Below are positions 38,981-47,920 of a stretch of 64,000 nucleotides of DNA, piece by piece. The notes under the pieces are model-generated. The model was not told the origin of the DNA. It searched no databases and saw only the letters and a list, made by a program, of their open reading frames with translations. The DNA lies in NCBI GenBank assembly GCA_902570265.1, contig CACFXF010000006.1, positions 22,468-86,467 on the forward strand, written 5' to 3'. The position numbers and the translations under genes are program-made. Position 1 is the stretch's first letter, and each line of letters starts with the position of its first letter. The stretch comes from an uncultured Alphaproteobacteria bacterium. GTDB lineage: Bacteria > Pseudomonadota > Alphaproteobacteria > Rhodobacterales > Rhodobacteraceae.

Positions 38981-39523
38981 CTATTTAATTAGTGAACTAA
39001 ATTTTTTTTCTAAAACCGCTTTTGTTATTGGTCCTGCATGACGAAATAAAACTTTTCCGTGTTGGTCAATAACAAAAGTTTCGGGCACACCATAAACACC
39101 CCATTCTATTGCATTTCTTCCATTTTTGTCAGATCCTATTTTTAAAAACGGATTCCCATGTTCGCTTAAAAAATTTAATGCTGAATTTTTGCTATCTTTA
39201 TAATTCACTCCAAAAAGCTGTATGTTTTTTTTCTTTGATAATTTTTCAAGTTGAGGGTGTTCAACCCTACATGGTGGGCACCAGCTAGCCCAAAAATTAA
39301 TTAATCTAATTTTATTTTCTTTAATTGGTTTTAAGTCTCTTTTATCAAGTAATTTGAAGTTTCCTAATTCTTCTAATAATAAAGGAGGTGGAGATTGTCC
39401 TATTAAAACGGATGGGATGTTATCCTTGTCATAACTCTTTAATGCTATAAAAGCTAATAGTATTAATGAAAAAAAAATTATTAAGGGAATAATTCTAAAT
39501 AGATTGACTTTTTTTTGAATCAT
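38981..39523 (-). CDS. ccmG: Cytochrome c maturation thioredoxin CcmG/DsbE
   Basis: Membrane-anchored periplasmic thioredoxin that reduces apocytochrome c before haem attachment. One N-terminal helix, then the redox motif FWASWCPPCRVEHP (CxxC), the family acidic region and GVPETFVIDQHG with the cis-Pro loop. The ATG at 39523 gives 180 residues and overlaps the end of ccmD by 29 bp. Last gene of the ccmA-B-C-D-G run. Confidence 0.93.
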   Translation of the reverse strand: MIQKKVNLFRIIPLIIFFSLILLAFIALKSYDKDNIPSVLIGQSPPPLLLEELGNFKLLDKRDLKPIKENKIRLINFWASWCPPCRVEHPQLEKLSKKKNIQLFGVNYKDSKNSALNFLSEHGNPFLKIGSDKNGRNAIEWGVYGVPETFVIDQHGKVLFRHAGPITKAVLEKKFSSLIK

Positions 39524-39671
39524 TTGGGTCTTTATTTTTAAATTTATCAAGATCTTTTTTTACTTTTTTTGAATTTAAATAGGTTGAAATAACCAAAATT
39601 AATATCAATGAAAAAGTACTCAAATACGAAATGAGAATTTCAAAAGAATATTTTCCAAAATCTAGTATCAT
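39495..39671 (-). CDS. ccmD: Haem exporter small protein CcmD
   Basis: Short 58-residue reading frame identified by hand between ccmC and ccmG. Its ATG overlaps the ccmC stop (ATGA), and its TAG lies 29 bp inside ccmG. It has one membrane helix (about residues 10-31, FEILISYLSTFSLILILVI) and a Lys/Asp-rich tail, the expected CcmD layout. CcmD helps release holo-CcmE from the CcmABC complex. Position, size and topology all fit, though sequence conservation in this family is low. Confidence 0.85.
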   Translation of the reverse strand: MILDFGKYSFEILISYLSTFSLILILVISTYLNSKKVKKDLDKFKNKDPNDSKKSQSI

Positions 39672-40408
39672 GTGTTTCCTGTACTTAGTAAAATATTTAA
39701 ACGTCTTTTTTGAATTTCAGTTTTTATTTTAATTACTAACAAAGTAAGGAACAAAAATACAAAACCTGCCATACTTAAAAGCAGAGGAAAATAAAAAACA
39801 TCATCTATATTCTCTTTTTTGTCTAAAGACAGTGATGCACCTTGGTGAAGTCCTTGATCCCAAAAAAATACTGCATATCTCGACATCAGTGCAAAAATAG
39901 AACCTATAATACAGAGCCAAGAAGATAAGTCTGCTATTTTATCACTGAATTTCATAGTTTGCCAGATCGATATATATCCTATATAAAACATTAATAATAT
40001 AGAAAAGGAAGTAAGTCTTGGATCCCAAGCCCAGTATGTTCCCCAAATTGGTTTTCCCCAAATTGCACCTGTCAAAATAGCAGATAAAGTCATAATAAAT
40101 CCGATAGGAGCTGCTGATTTGGCAGCAATTAGACTTACATGGTGTCTTCTTATTAACCAGATTACTGAAGTTACAAACATCATAAAATATATATTGATTG
40201 CAAGAAATGCTGCTGGTACATGTACATAAATAATTTTAACTGAAGATCCTTGGCGATAATCCTCAGGTGTAAAGAATAAACCCCATATTATTCCAGTTGA
40301 TAGTGTAATTATTGTTAAAATTATAAAAAATGGAGTAATCTTATTAGTAATCCTTAAAAAATTATTTGGATTAGCAAATTCCCATATATTTTTTCTATAT
40401 TTAATCAT
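39668..40408 (-). CDS. ccmC: Haem exporter membrane protein CcmC
   Basis: Six-helix haem-handling protein of system I cytochrome c maturation that loads haem onto CcmE. The tryptophan-rich WWD-type region reads WGTYWAWDPRLTS (about residue 123), with haem-ligand His candidates at YVHVPAAF and the later LHQGAS region. At 246 residues it is normal. ATG start. Its stop overlaps ccmD. Confidence 0.94.
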   Translation of the reverse strand: MIKYRKNIWEFANPNNFLRITNKITPFFIILTIITLSTGIIWGLFFTPEDYRQGSSVKIIYVHVPAAFLAINIYFMMFVTSVIWLIRRHHVSLIAAKSAAPIGFIMTLSAILTGAIWGKPIWGTYWAWDPRLTSFSILLMFYIGYISIWQTMKFSDKIADLSSWLCIIGSIFALMSRYAVFFWDQGLHQGASLSLDKKENIDDVFYFPLLLSMAGFVFLFLTLLVIKIKTEIQKRRLNILLSTGNT

Positions 40409-40417
40409 TTGTATGTC

Positions 40418-41080
40418 TCAAGAGTAGTGAACTTTAATTATTGCTGAAGTTATAAAAGGGGTGATTGCCAAACATATCAAGGACAAAGCAAAAAGAATTA
40501 AATGTGCCATAATGTCGTAGATTGAATTAGTAATTAAAATTGAAATTTTCATTCCAAATATAATTATCGGAAGAAAAGTAGGGAGTATAAAAATTGATAG
40601 TAGTAAATTCCCTCCTTTTTCCCCTAAGGTTAAAGCGGCTCCTAGTGTTGAAATGAAGCTAAGTGCAGGTGTTGAAACAAGCATTACTAAAGAAATCAGA
40701 ATAGAATGATAAAATGTAATGCCTAAAGGAATGGATATTAAAGGTATTAAAAAGATAATAGGTAAGTTAGTTGTGATCCAATGTGTAAATGCTTTCAAAC
40801 AAATAATTGTTTCAAGAGTAGCAGCAGATAACATGTAAAAGTCAAGAGTTCCATCTTCAAAGTCATTTTGAAACATTTCTTTAATTGATAATAAGGATGA
40901 AAGTGCAGTAGCTATCCAGATAATAGCTATAACTGTTTTTTCAGAACTATCTCCAGTTTGTCCAAATCCAATTCCTACAGTTAAAATTAGTATCACAAAA
41001 AAACTAGTTGATAGAAGTATACTTTTATTTGCCAAAGCAAAAAGCATTTCATATTTAAATAGGTGAATATTTAATTTCAT
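40418..41080 (-). CDS. ccmB: Haem exporter membrane protein CcmB
   Basis: Membrane subunit of the CcmABC ATP-driven complex. About six hydrophobic helices; typical segments are FEDGTLDFYMLS and LSFISTLGAALTLGEKGG. The ATG at 41080 gives 220 residues, close to the family length; an in-frame TTG at 41107 would overlap ccmA. It follows ccmA with 4 bp between. Confidence 0.92.
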   Translation of the reverse strand: MKLNIHLFKYEMLFALANKSILLSTSFFVILILTVGIGFGQTGDSSEKTVIAIIWIATALSSLLSIKEMFQNDFEDGTLDFYMLSAATLETIICLKAFTHWITTNLPIIFLIPLISIPLGITFYHSILISLVMLVSTPALSFISTLGAALTLGEKGGNLLLSIFILPTFLPIIIFGMKISILITNSIYDIMAHLILFALSLICLAITPFITSAIIKVHYS

Positions 41081-41084
41081 AAGA

Positions 41085-41720
41085 TTAAAAGAAAGGATCT
41101 TTCTCAAGGTTTTTGGGAGTTTCTAGAGTCAATTTTATATCTTTATAAGGTTTAAAAATAAAATTTTCATGGGATGCAATCATAGCTAAGCCACCTTTTT
41201 TTTGGTGTAATTTTAAATGTTTTTTTAAAATTTCAATATTATCAATATCCAATGAATTTGTTGGCTCATCTAAAAGCCAAACTTTCTTATCATCTATAGT
41301 CAATCTAGACAATCCTATTCTTTTTTTTTGTCCATCGGAACATTCATAAATCTTTAAATCCATAATATTTTTTAAATTAAAAGAATCTAATTCAAGATCA
41401 TATTTTGTGTGTGTGATTCCTTCCCAGAAATCAATTTGTTGTTTAACTGTGAGATAGCTTTTTAGAGGATTATTGTGTCCTAAATAAAAAAAGTTTTCAT
41501 AAATAACGTCATTTTTATTTGTAATTTTTTTATTATCTAATGTTATTTCTCCGAAACTTACTTTTATAAAACCAGCTAATAATCTCAGCAATGTTGATTT
41601 GCCAGAACCATTAGGTCCTTTTATCCAGCATATTTCTCCAGAACTAACCTTAAAATTAAGTTCAGAAAAAATTAATTTACCTTCTCTTTTACAAGATAAA
41701 GAGGATCCTATTAAATGCAT
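41085..41720 (-). CDS. ccmA: Haem exporter ATP-binding protein CcmA
   Basis: ABC ATPase of the CcmABC complex that drives release of holo-CcmE. Walker A GPNGSGKSTLLRLLAG (about residue 35), the signature-like CSDGQKKRIGLSRL and Walker B VWLLDEPTNSLD are present. At 211 residues it is normal for this family. ATG start. It is first in the minus-strand ccm run and divergent from the aconitase gene. Confidence 0.94.
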   Translation of the reverse strand: MHLIGSSLSCKREGKLIFSELNFKVSSGEICWIKGPNGSGKSTLLRLLAGFIKVSFGEITLDNKKITNKNDVIYENFFYLGHNNPLKSYLTVKQQIDFWEGITHTKYDLELDSFNLKNIMDLKIYECSDGQKKRIGLSRLTIDDKKVWLLDEPTNSLDIDNIEILKKHLKLHQKKGGLAMIASHENFIFKPYKDIKLTLETPKNLEKDPFF

Positions 41721-42032
41721 TTTTTTATTTTATTATAATTAGTTAGAATTTTTAACATTTATTTTCATGGCTCTTTTTGAATTTTTATTAAATAGTAACT
41801 TAATTAATAAATTAGATGACTTTGATTTAACTAAGGTTTTTTCTCAATATGAAATTAATTTCTTTTTGGAATTTTAAATTTGAGTAATTATTTATATTAT
41901 CATATGTAATTATAAACAATTTCAGAAATAAATTCTAAATAAAAATGACAACTAAGACCGAGTCTATCACTTGAAAGCTTTTTAGGTTAAGTATAAGAAA
42001 AAAAATATTAACAGGATTTGTAGGATAGTAAA
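41721..42032. other. Divergent ccmA-acnB intergenic region (312 bp)
   Basis: Very AT-rich gap that must hold promoters in both directions. A weak sigma70-like pair CTTGAA (41970-41975) and TATAAG (41992-41997) with 16-bp spacing could serve acnB, whose ATG is preceded by AGGAT. A 36-codon plus-strand frame at 41767-41877 starts with ATG but resembles nothing known. No RNA gene or clear operator was recognised. Confidence 0.5.
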
Positions 42033-44822
42033 ATGAGCTTATTCAAAGCTTACAAAGACGAAATAAAAGAAAGAGAAAAAATTGGTTTAAGTGCCAAGCC
42101 TATTGAATGTGGAGAACTCACAAAAGAAATTGTCATTCGTATAAAGGATAAAAATAATAGTGAACGAAATAACGCACTTAATTTCATAATATATAATATT
42201 TCACCTGGAACAACTGCTTCTGCTAAAGTAAAGGCTTTATTTTTGAAAGAAATAATAACTGGTGAAGTAATTTTAGAAGAGATTTCATCATCATTTGCAC
42301 TTGAGTTGTTGTCACATATGAAAGGCGGTCCATCTGTAGATATTCTTTTAGATCTTAGTCTTGGTGAAAACAAACTAATAGCTAGAGAATCTGCCGAAAT
42401 TTTAAAGTCCCAAATTTTTCTGTACAAGCATGATTTGGATAGATTATTAGAAGCTTTCAAAAACGGTAATGAAACAGCTAAGGACGTACTATTAAGCTAT
42501 TCGAAGGCTGAATTTTTTACAAGCCTCCCAAATATAAAAGAAGAGATAAAAGTTGTTTCATATGTTGCAGCGGAAGGAGATATTTCCACAGATTTACTTT
42601 CACCTGGAAACCAAGCACATTCTAGATCAGATAGAGAATTACACGGTCAATGTTTCATTTCAAAAAATGCTCAAAAAGAAATTACTAAACTGAAAGAACT
42701 TCATCCTGATAAGAGAATTATGTTAGTTGCAGAAAAGGGAACAATGGGTGTTGGATCTTCAAGGATGTCAGGTATAAACAATGTGGCTCTTTGGACAGGA
42801 AAAAAATCGAGTCCCTATGTACCTTTTGTAAATTATTTTCCAATTGTAGCAGGAACCAACGGTATTTCTCCAATATTTATGACAACAGTTGGGGTTACCG
42901 GTGGTATAGGTATTGATTTAAAAAACTGGGTAAAGAAAAGGGATCAAGATGGTAATGTAATTCTTAATAATGATGGTGAACCAATTCTTGAACAAATTTT
43001 CAGTGTAGATACTGGAACTGTTTTTACTATTAATACAAAGAAGAAAAAACTATATGATCAGGACGGAAAGGAGCTTATTGACATAACTTCTTCTTTTAGT
43101 CCACAAAAAATGGAGTTTATTAAAGCCGGAAGCTCATATTCTATAGTTTTTGGAAAGAAATTACAGAGCTTTGCATCAAATGTTCTAGGCATAACTAATA
43201 ATAATATTTTTGCACAACCAAAAGTAATATTAGCTAATGGACAAGGTTTAACAGCTGTTGAAAAAATATTTAATAAAAATGCTATAGATATACCAAAAGA
43301 TACTGTTTTAGTTAGCGGATCAGATGTCAGAGTCAAAGTTAACATTATTGGGTCTCAGGATACAACTGGTCTTATGACTTCTCAAGAGCTTGAAGCCATG
43401 GCAGCAACAAAAATTTCAGATAATGTTGATGGTGCCTATCAATCTGGCTGTCATACTGCATCTGTTTGGGATTTTAAAGCTCAAACTAATATTCCAAAAC
43501 TTATGAAATTTATGAATGATTTTGGTTTGATCACTGGTAGAGATCCAAAGGGAAAATATAAATCCATGACTGATGTTATTCATAAAGTATTAAATGACAT
43601 AACAGTTGACGATTGGTCAATAATAATCGGTGGAGATTCTCATACCAGGATGTCAAAGGGAGTTGCTTTTGGAGCAGATTCTGGCACTGTTGCTTTAGCT
43701 CTGGCTACTGGTGAAGTAGCAATGGCTATACCAGAAACTGTAAAGGTTGTTTTCCAAGGAACATTAAAAAACCATGTTGATTTCAGGGACGTAGTACATT
43801 CCACACAAGCCCAAATGCTTGATCAATTTGGAGAAAATGTTTTTCAAGGAAGAGTAATAGAAGTACACATAGGAACTTTGCTTTCAGATCAGGCTTTTAC
43901 ATTTACTGATTGGACAGCTGAAATGAAGGCTAAAGCCTCAGTATGTATTTCAAACGACGAAACTTTAGCTCAATCTCTTCAAATTTCAATAAGAAGAATT
44001 CAATTAATGATTGAAAAGGGAATGGATAATGAAAATAATACACTTCTTAGATTAATCAAAATAGCTGAAGAAAGAATACAAGAAATAAAATCTGGTGAAA
44101 AGCCCGCACTATCGCCCGACGATGATGCAAAATATTTTGCGGAGGTTGTTGTTGATTTAGATATTCTTGATGAACCAATGATAGCTGATCCTGACGTCAA
44201 TAATGTAGATATATCTAAAAGGTATACTCATGATACAATACGTCCAATTTCTTATTATAGGGCAAATAAAAAGGTAGATTTAGGTTTTGTTGGATCTTGT
44301 ATGGTACATAAAGGGGATATAAAAATAGTAGCTAAAATGCTTAAAAATCTTGAGAATAGAGCAGGAATTGTGAAATTTAATGCTCCTTTAGTAGTAGCTG
44401 CTCCAACATATAACATAATAGATGAATTAAAAGAAGATGGCGATTGGGATATTCTTCAGAAATATTCTGGATTTGAATTTAATGATGAAAAACCTAAAGA
44501 TTCTGCCAGGATGAATTATGAAAATATTTTGTATTTAGAAAGGCCAGGTTGTAATCTTTGTATGGGTAATCAAGAAAAAGCAGCAAAAGGTGATACTGTT
44601 TTGGCTACATCTACAAGGCTATTTAAGGGAAGAGTAGTAGAAGATTCTGAAGAAAAAAAAGGTGAATCTCTTTTAGCTTCTACACCAGTAGTTGTATTAT
44701 CTGCTATTTTGGGAAGAATTCCTAATATTGATGAATATAAATCAGCTGTAAAAGGTATCAATCTTACTAAATTTATACCATTAAATAAGAAAAAAAATAA
44801 TAGTTTATCAATACACTTCTAA
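42033..44822 (+). CDS. acnB: Aconitate hydratase B
   Basis: Converts citrate to isocitrate in the TCA cycle (AcnB type; may also hydrate 2-methylcitrate). An N-terminal HEAT-like domain precedes the swivel domain and the catalytic core. Cluster cysteines are in VGSCMVHKGD and RPGCNLCMGNQ; GSQDTTGLMTSQEL, IGGDSHTRMSKG and SGCHTASVW are intact. At 929 residues it is longer than E. coli AcnB (865). Segments such as AEKGTMGVGSSRMSG, DLLSPGNQAHSRSDRELHG and RYTHDTIRP match my recollection of Bacteroidota-type AcnB more closely. ATG start. It occupies the place of acnA next to ccmA in many alphaproteobacteria. Confidence 0.94.
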   Translation: MSLFKAYKDEIKEREKIGLSAKPIECGELTKEIVIRIKDKNNSERNNALNFIIYNISPGTTASAKVKALFLKEIITGEVILEEISSSFALELLSHMKGGPSVDILLDLSLGENKLIARESAEILKSQIFLYKHDLDRLLEAFKNGNETAKDVLLSYSKAEFFTSLPNIKEEIKVVSYVAAEGDISTDLLSPGNQAHSRSDRELHGQCFISKNAQKEITKLKELHPDKRIMLVAEKGTMGVGSSRMSGINNVALWTGKKSSPYVPFVNYFPIVAGTNGISPIFMTTVGVTGGIGIDLKNWVKKRDQDGNVILNNDGEPILEQIFSVDTGTVFTINTKKKKLYDQDGKELIDITSSFSPQKMEFIKAGSSYSIVFGKKLQSFASNVLGITNNNIFAQPKVILANGQGLTAVEKIFNKNAIDIPKDTVLVSGSDVRVKVNIIGSQDTTGLMTSQELEAMAATKISDNVDGAYQSGCHTASVWDFKAQTNIPKLMKFMNDFGLITGRDPKGKYKSMTDVIHKVLNDITVDDWSIIIGGDSHTRMSKGVAFGADSGTVALALATGEVAMAIPETVKVVFQGTLKNHVDFRDVVHSTQAQMLDQFGENVFQGRVIEVHIGTLLSDQAFTFTDWTAEMKAKASVCISNDETLAQSLQISIRRIQLMIEKGMDNENNTLLRLIKIAEERIQEIKSGEKPALSPDDDAKYFAEVVVDLDILDEPMIADPDVNNVDISKRYTHDTIRPISYYRANKKVDLGFVGSCMVHKGDIKIVAKMLKNLENRAGIVKFNAPLVVAAPTYNIIDELKEDGDWDILQKYSGFEFNDEKPKDSARMNYENILYLERPGCNLCMGNQEKAAKGDTVLATSTRLFKGRVVEDSEEKKGESLLASTPVVVLSAILGRIPNIDEYKSAVKGINLTKFIPLNKKKNNSLSIHF

Positions 44823-45134
44823 ATCAGGGTATAATTATCATAATCAGTAAAACTAATTCTTTTAAATAAAGAAAATTTTTCTAAATATTATTAAGTACTA
44901 TCTATGGTTGCTTGTATTAGTAAAGCAATTGATAATATAGATAATATATACGGTTATATTATGAAAAATTATTTTTTTTATTAAATTCTATGGTGGTAAT
45001 TAGTATTTAAATATGATGAGATCTATTATTGTTTTTCTTATTAATAATAAATATAAGATAATAAATGCAATAAATTAAAAATTAGTAAATTAAAAATACC
45101 TTAAAAAGTTGAATTATTCTTAAAGAAAATTAAA
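44823..45134. other. Intergenic region between acnB and DUF2182 gene (312 bp)
   Basis: Extremely AT-rich. One short inverted repeat, TTGCTT...AAGCAA near 44920-44940, lacks a T-run and is a poor terminator candidate. A loosely repeated TAAATTAAAAA motif occurs near 45075-45100. No gene, RNA or operator was recognised. Confidence 0.5.
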
Positions 45135-45914
45135 ATGCAATATCTTCAAAAACAGTATATCGAAGTTAACTGGTTAATTTTTTATTTTATTATCATTACT
45201 AGTTGGGCTTTTGTGTTTCTGATGATTTTGGCTTCTAACAGTGTAGAAGGTGTTGAAAATTTCTATGGCTCAGATTTTCTCGCTACTTTATGTCAACCCA
45301 TATACAAAATTAGTGACTGGCCTTATGCATTTTTAATGTGGTCAATTATGGGGATTGCAATGATGGTTCCTACTATTCACCCTACATTAAAAACTTATGA
45401 TGATCTATCAAATGTAAATACTGTGTCTAATCTTGGATTTGCTTCTATTATCGTTGGCTTCATTTTTATTTGGATTATTTTTTCAGTTATAGCTTCCTTG
45501 ATGCAAGTTTATTTTACTCAAATAAGTTTGATCAAAACTGATGGTATTTTTATAAATTTTATTCCTTCCGTTACTTTACTTTTTCTTGCAGCGTTATATC
45601 AATTTTCAAATCTTAAAAAAGCCTGTTTATACCGATGTCGCCATCCACTTTTATTTTTTTTAAATGATTGGAATGGAAGTGTGAAAACTTCATTTTTTGT
45701 TGGATTAAAAGTAGGATTTTTTTGTTTAGGGTGTTGTTGGTTACTTATGATGCTTGCATTTGTGGGAGGAGTTATGAACTTGGGTTTTATGGCGTTAGCA
45801 ACACTAGTCATGATAGCCGAAAAATTGCCAGTTTTTGGACGCTACGTCACCCTACCATTATCTTTTTTACTTTTGATTTCTGGATCAATAGTTGTTATAT
45901 CGAATTTAATTTAA
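45135..45914 (+). CDS. DUF2182 predicted metal-binding integral membrane protein
   Basis: Polytopic protein of 259 residues with about six helices. Family hallmarks are the segment FLMWSIMGIAMMVPTIHP near residue 71, LKKACLYRCRHPL near residue 158 and the helix VGFFCLGCCWLLMMLAFVGG near residue 190, with paired Cys residues that could bind a metal. DUF2182 genes usually accompany a DUF1326 gene, which follows here after 13 bp. Function not established. ATG start. Confidence 0.85.
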   Translation: MQYLQKQYIEVNWLIFYFIIITSWAFVFLMILASNSVEGVENFYGSDFLATLCQPIYKISDWPYAFLMWSIMGIAMMVPTIHPTLKTYDDLSNVNTVSNLGFASIIVGFIFIWIIFSVIASLMQVYFTQISLIKTDGIFINFIPSVTLLFLAALYQFSNLKKACLYRCRHPLLFFLNDWNGSVKTSFFVGLKVGFFCLGCCWLLMMLAFVGGVMNLGFMALATLVMIAEKLPVFGRYVTLPLSFLLLISGSIVVISNLI

Positions 45915-45927
45915 AAGGAAATAATAA

Positions 45928-46563
45928 ATGAAGCCAGTATTAACAGCATTTTTAAAAAAGTGGAAAATAAAAGGAGAGCTTATACTTAATTGTAATTGTA
46001 CAGTATTTTGCCCTTGCGTTGTTAGTTTGGGAAAGCATCCACCTACAGAAGGTTTTTGCCAAGCTTGGGCTGGTATAAGAATAGATGAAGGTTTCTATGA
46101 CAAATATGACTTATCGGGTATTAATGTTGCAATGATGTTGGAAATTCCTGGTAGAATGGCTAGAGGGAACTGGAAGGCAGCAGTATTTATTGATGAAAAT
46201 GCTAGTACAGAAGCCTATGATGGATTAGTAAAAATACTAAGTGGTCAAGCAAGGGGAACAACAGGGCTTTTTACTAAACTTGTAAGTGAGATTATTGGTG
46301 TAGAAAGTGCAGCTATTTCTTACACAACTGAAGGTAAAACTAGGCATCTTACAGTTGGGAATAAGATACAAGGTTCAATTACTCCTATTGTTGGTAATGA
46401 TCCTAATGAAGAAGTAATGGTAAAGAATACAAGGTACTGGATGGGTTCTGACATTACTGTATCTGCGGCAGATAAGGGAAGAGTGAGAGCTTATGGAAGA
46501 GTTTGGGATTTCAAAGGATTAAGTTCAGAAATTTGTCAAATAGATTGGCATGGTCCAAATTAA
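45928..46563 (+). CDS. DUF1326 family protein
   Basis: Soluble protein of 211 residues with a dense N-terminal cysteine motif: LNCNCTVFCPCVVSLG (about residues 20-35), a plausible metal site, followed by GFCQAW. The C-terminal half ends YGRVWDFKGLSSEICQIDWHG. It partners with the preceding DUF2182 membrane protein in many bacteria, suggesting a shared metal or redox task that is not known. ATG start with AAGGA upstream. Confidence 0.85.
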   Translation: MKPVLTAFLKKWKIKGELILNCNCTVFCPCVVSLGKHPPTEGFCQAWAGIRIDEGFYDKYDLSGINVAMMLEIPGRMARGNWKAAVFIDENASTEAYDGLVKILSGQARGTTGLFTKLVSEIIGVESAAISYTTEGKTRHLTVGNKIQGSITPIVGNDPNEEVMVKNTRYWMGSDITVSAADKGRVRAYGRVWDFKGLSSEICQIDWHGPN

Positions 46564-46602
46564 TAAACTTTAAGAATTTTAATTTAATTGAAGGAGAAAA
46601 AA

Positions 46603-47844
46603 TTGGCTGAAAAAGAAATTTATGAATTAGGTGATAAGCCTCAATTAGGTGTAGTTCCAAAAAAAATGCACGCTTTTTTAGTTAGACAAGATAGATTTGG
46701 TGCTCCAAAAGATGCTTGGCAAAGAGAAATAATCAATGTTCCAAGTCTAGGACCAAAGGATGTTTTGGTTTACGTTATGGCAACTGGAATAAACTATAAC
46801 AATGTTTGGGCAGCGTTAGGTTATCCTATAGATGTTATTGCTATAAGACAGAAAAAAGGAGAACCTGAGGATTTTCATGCCGGAGGTTCAGATGCTTCTG
46901 GAATTGTCTGGGCTGTAGGTAATGAGGTAAACGATGTAAAAGTTGGTGAAGAAGTTGTTATTCATTCAGGAACTTGGGCTCCAGATGATCCATGGGTTAT
47001 ATCTGGAAAAGATCCCATGTTGGCTCCAAGTGTAAAAGTCTGGGGTTATGAAACAAATTATGGTTCTTACTGCCAGTTTGCTAAAGCACAATCTCATCAA
47101 ATTTTAAAAAAACCTAAACATTTAACATGGGAAGAGTCTGCTTGTTATATGTTATGTGCTTCAACTGCTTATCGCCAATTAATGGGGTGGACTGGGCATA
47201 CTGTAGAAAAAGACGATGTTGTATTAGTTTGGGGTGCAGCAGGTGGTCTTGGTGCTTTGGCTCTACAAATAGTAGCTGCTCTAGGAGGTAAACCTGTTGC
47301 AGTTATTTCAAGCGAAGACAAAAGACAGTTTTGTTTAGATAAGGGTGCTGTTGGTGTGATTAATCGAAATGATTTCAATCATTGGGGTGTACTAGCAGAT
47401 ACAGAATCTCCAGGCTATAAAAACTGGGTTACAGGTGCGAGAGCTTTTGGAAAAGCCATCTGGGATATCATAGGTGAGCGTAAAAACCCCAGAATAGTTT
47501 TTGAGCATCCAGGAGAAGCAACTTTGCCAACTTCTTGTTATGTTTGTGATTTAGGAGGGATGGTAGTTATCTGCGCTGGTACTACGGGATATAATGTTTC
47601 ATTAGATCTTAGATACCATTGGATGCAACAGAAAAGACTTCAAGGGTCTCATGTTGCTAATGATGAACAATCTAGATCAGTAAATGAATTAGTCATAGCA
47701 AAAAAAGTCGATCCATGTTTGTCTGAAACATTTAGTTTTAATCAGATAGGGCATGCACACCAATTAATGCATGATAATAAACATCCACATGGTAATATGG
47801 CTTGTCTTGTAAACTCGTTATCTAAAGGACAAGGAAGTTCATAA
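46603..47844 (+). CDS. ccr: Crotonyl-CoA carboxylase/reductase
   Basis: NADPH-dependent reductive carboxylation of crotonyl-CoA to ethylmalonyl-CoA, the key step of the ethylmalonyl-CoA pathway. It is an MDR-fold protein with the Rossmann segment [15 protein letters not shown] (about residue 206). The residues of the described CO2 pocket appear kept: Asn in NYNNVW, Glu in WGYETNYGS (Tyr in place of Phe) and His in [11 protein letters not shown] 46603 is chosen because AAGGAG lies six bases upstream; it gives 413 residues. A TTG at 46588 precedes the ribosome site. No other pathway genes are nearby, so acryloyl-CoA reduction is an alternative role. Confidence 0.88.
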   Translation: MAEKEIYELGDKPQLGVVPKKMHAFLVRQDRFGAPKDAWQREIINVPSLGPKDVLVYVMATGINYNNVWAALGYPIDVIAIRQKKGEPEDFHAGGSDASGIVWAVGNEVNDVKVGEEVVIHSGTWAPDDPWVISGKDPMLAPSVKVWGYETNYGSYCQFAKAQSHQILKKPKHLTWEESACYMLCASTAYRQLMGWTGHTVEKDDVVLVWGAAGGLGALALQIVAALGGKPVAVISSEDKRQFCLDKGAVGVINRNDFNHWGVLADTESPGYKNWVTGARAFGKAIWDIIGERKNPRIVFEHPGEATLPTSCYVCDLGGMVVICAGTTGYNVSLDLRYHWMQQKRLQGSHVANDEQSRSVNELVIAKKVDPCLSETFSFNQIGHAHQLMHDNKHPHGNMACLVNSLSKGQGSS

Positions 47845-47920
47845 GAAATTATTTAATTTTTTAAAGAATTTAATTTTACAAGTATAATTTACTACATTCT
47901 TTTGATAAGGGTATTTTATT

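Noticed and set aside
41767..41877. 36-codon frame upstream of acnB
   Set aside because: Starts with ATG but has no clear ribosome site or recognisable features, and frames this size arise easily in such AT-rich DNA.
44917..44942. Inverted repeat TTGCTT/AAGCAA after acnB as a terminator
   Set aside because: Short stem, long loop, no T-run, and nearly 100 bp beyond the stop codon.
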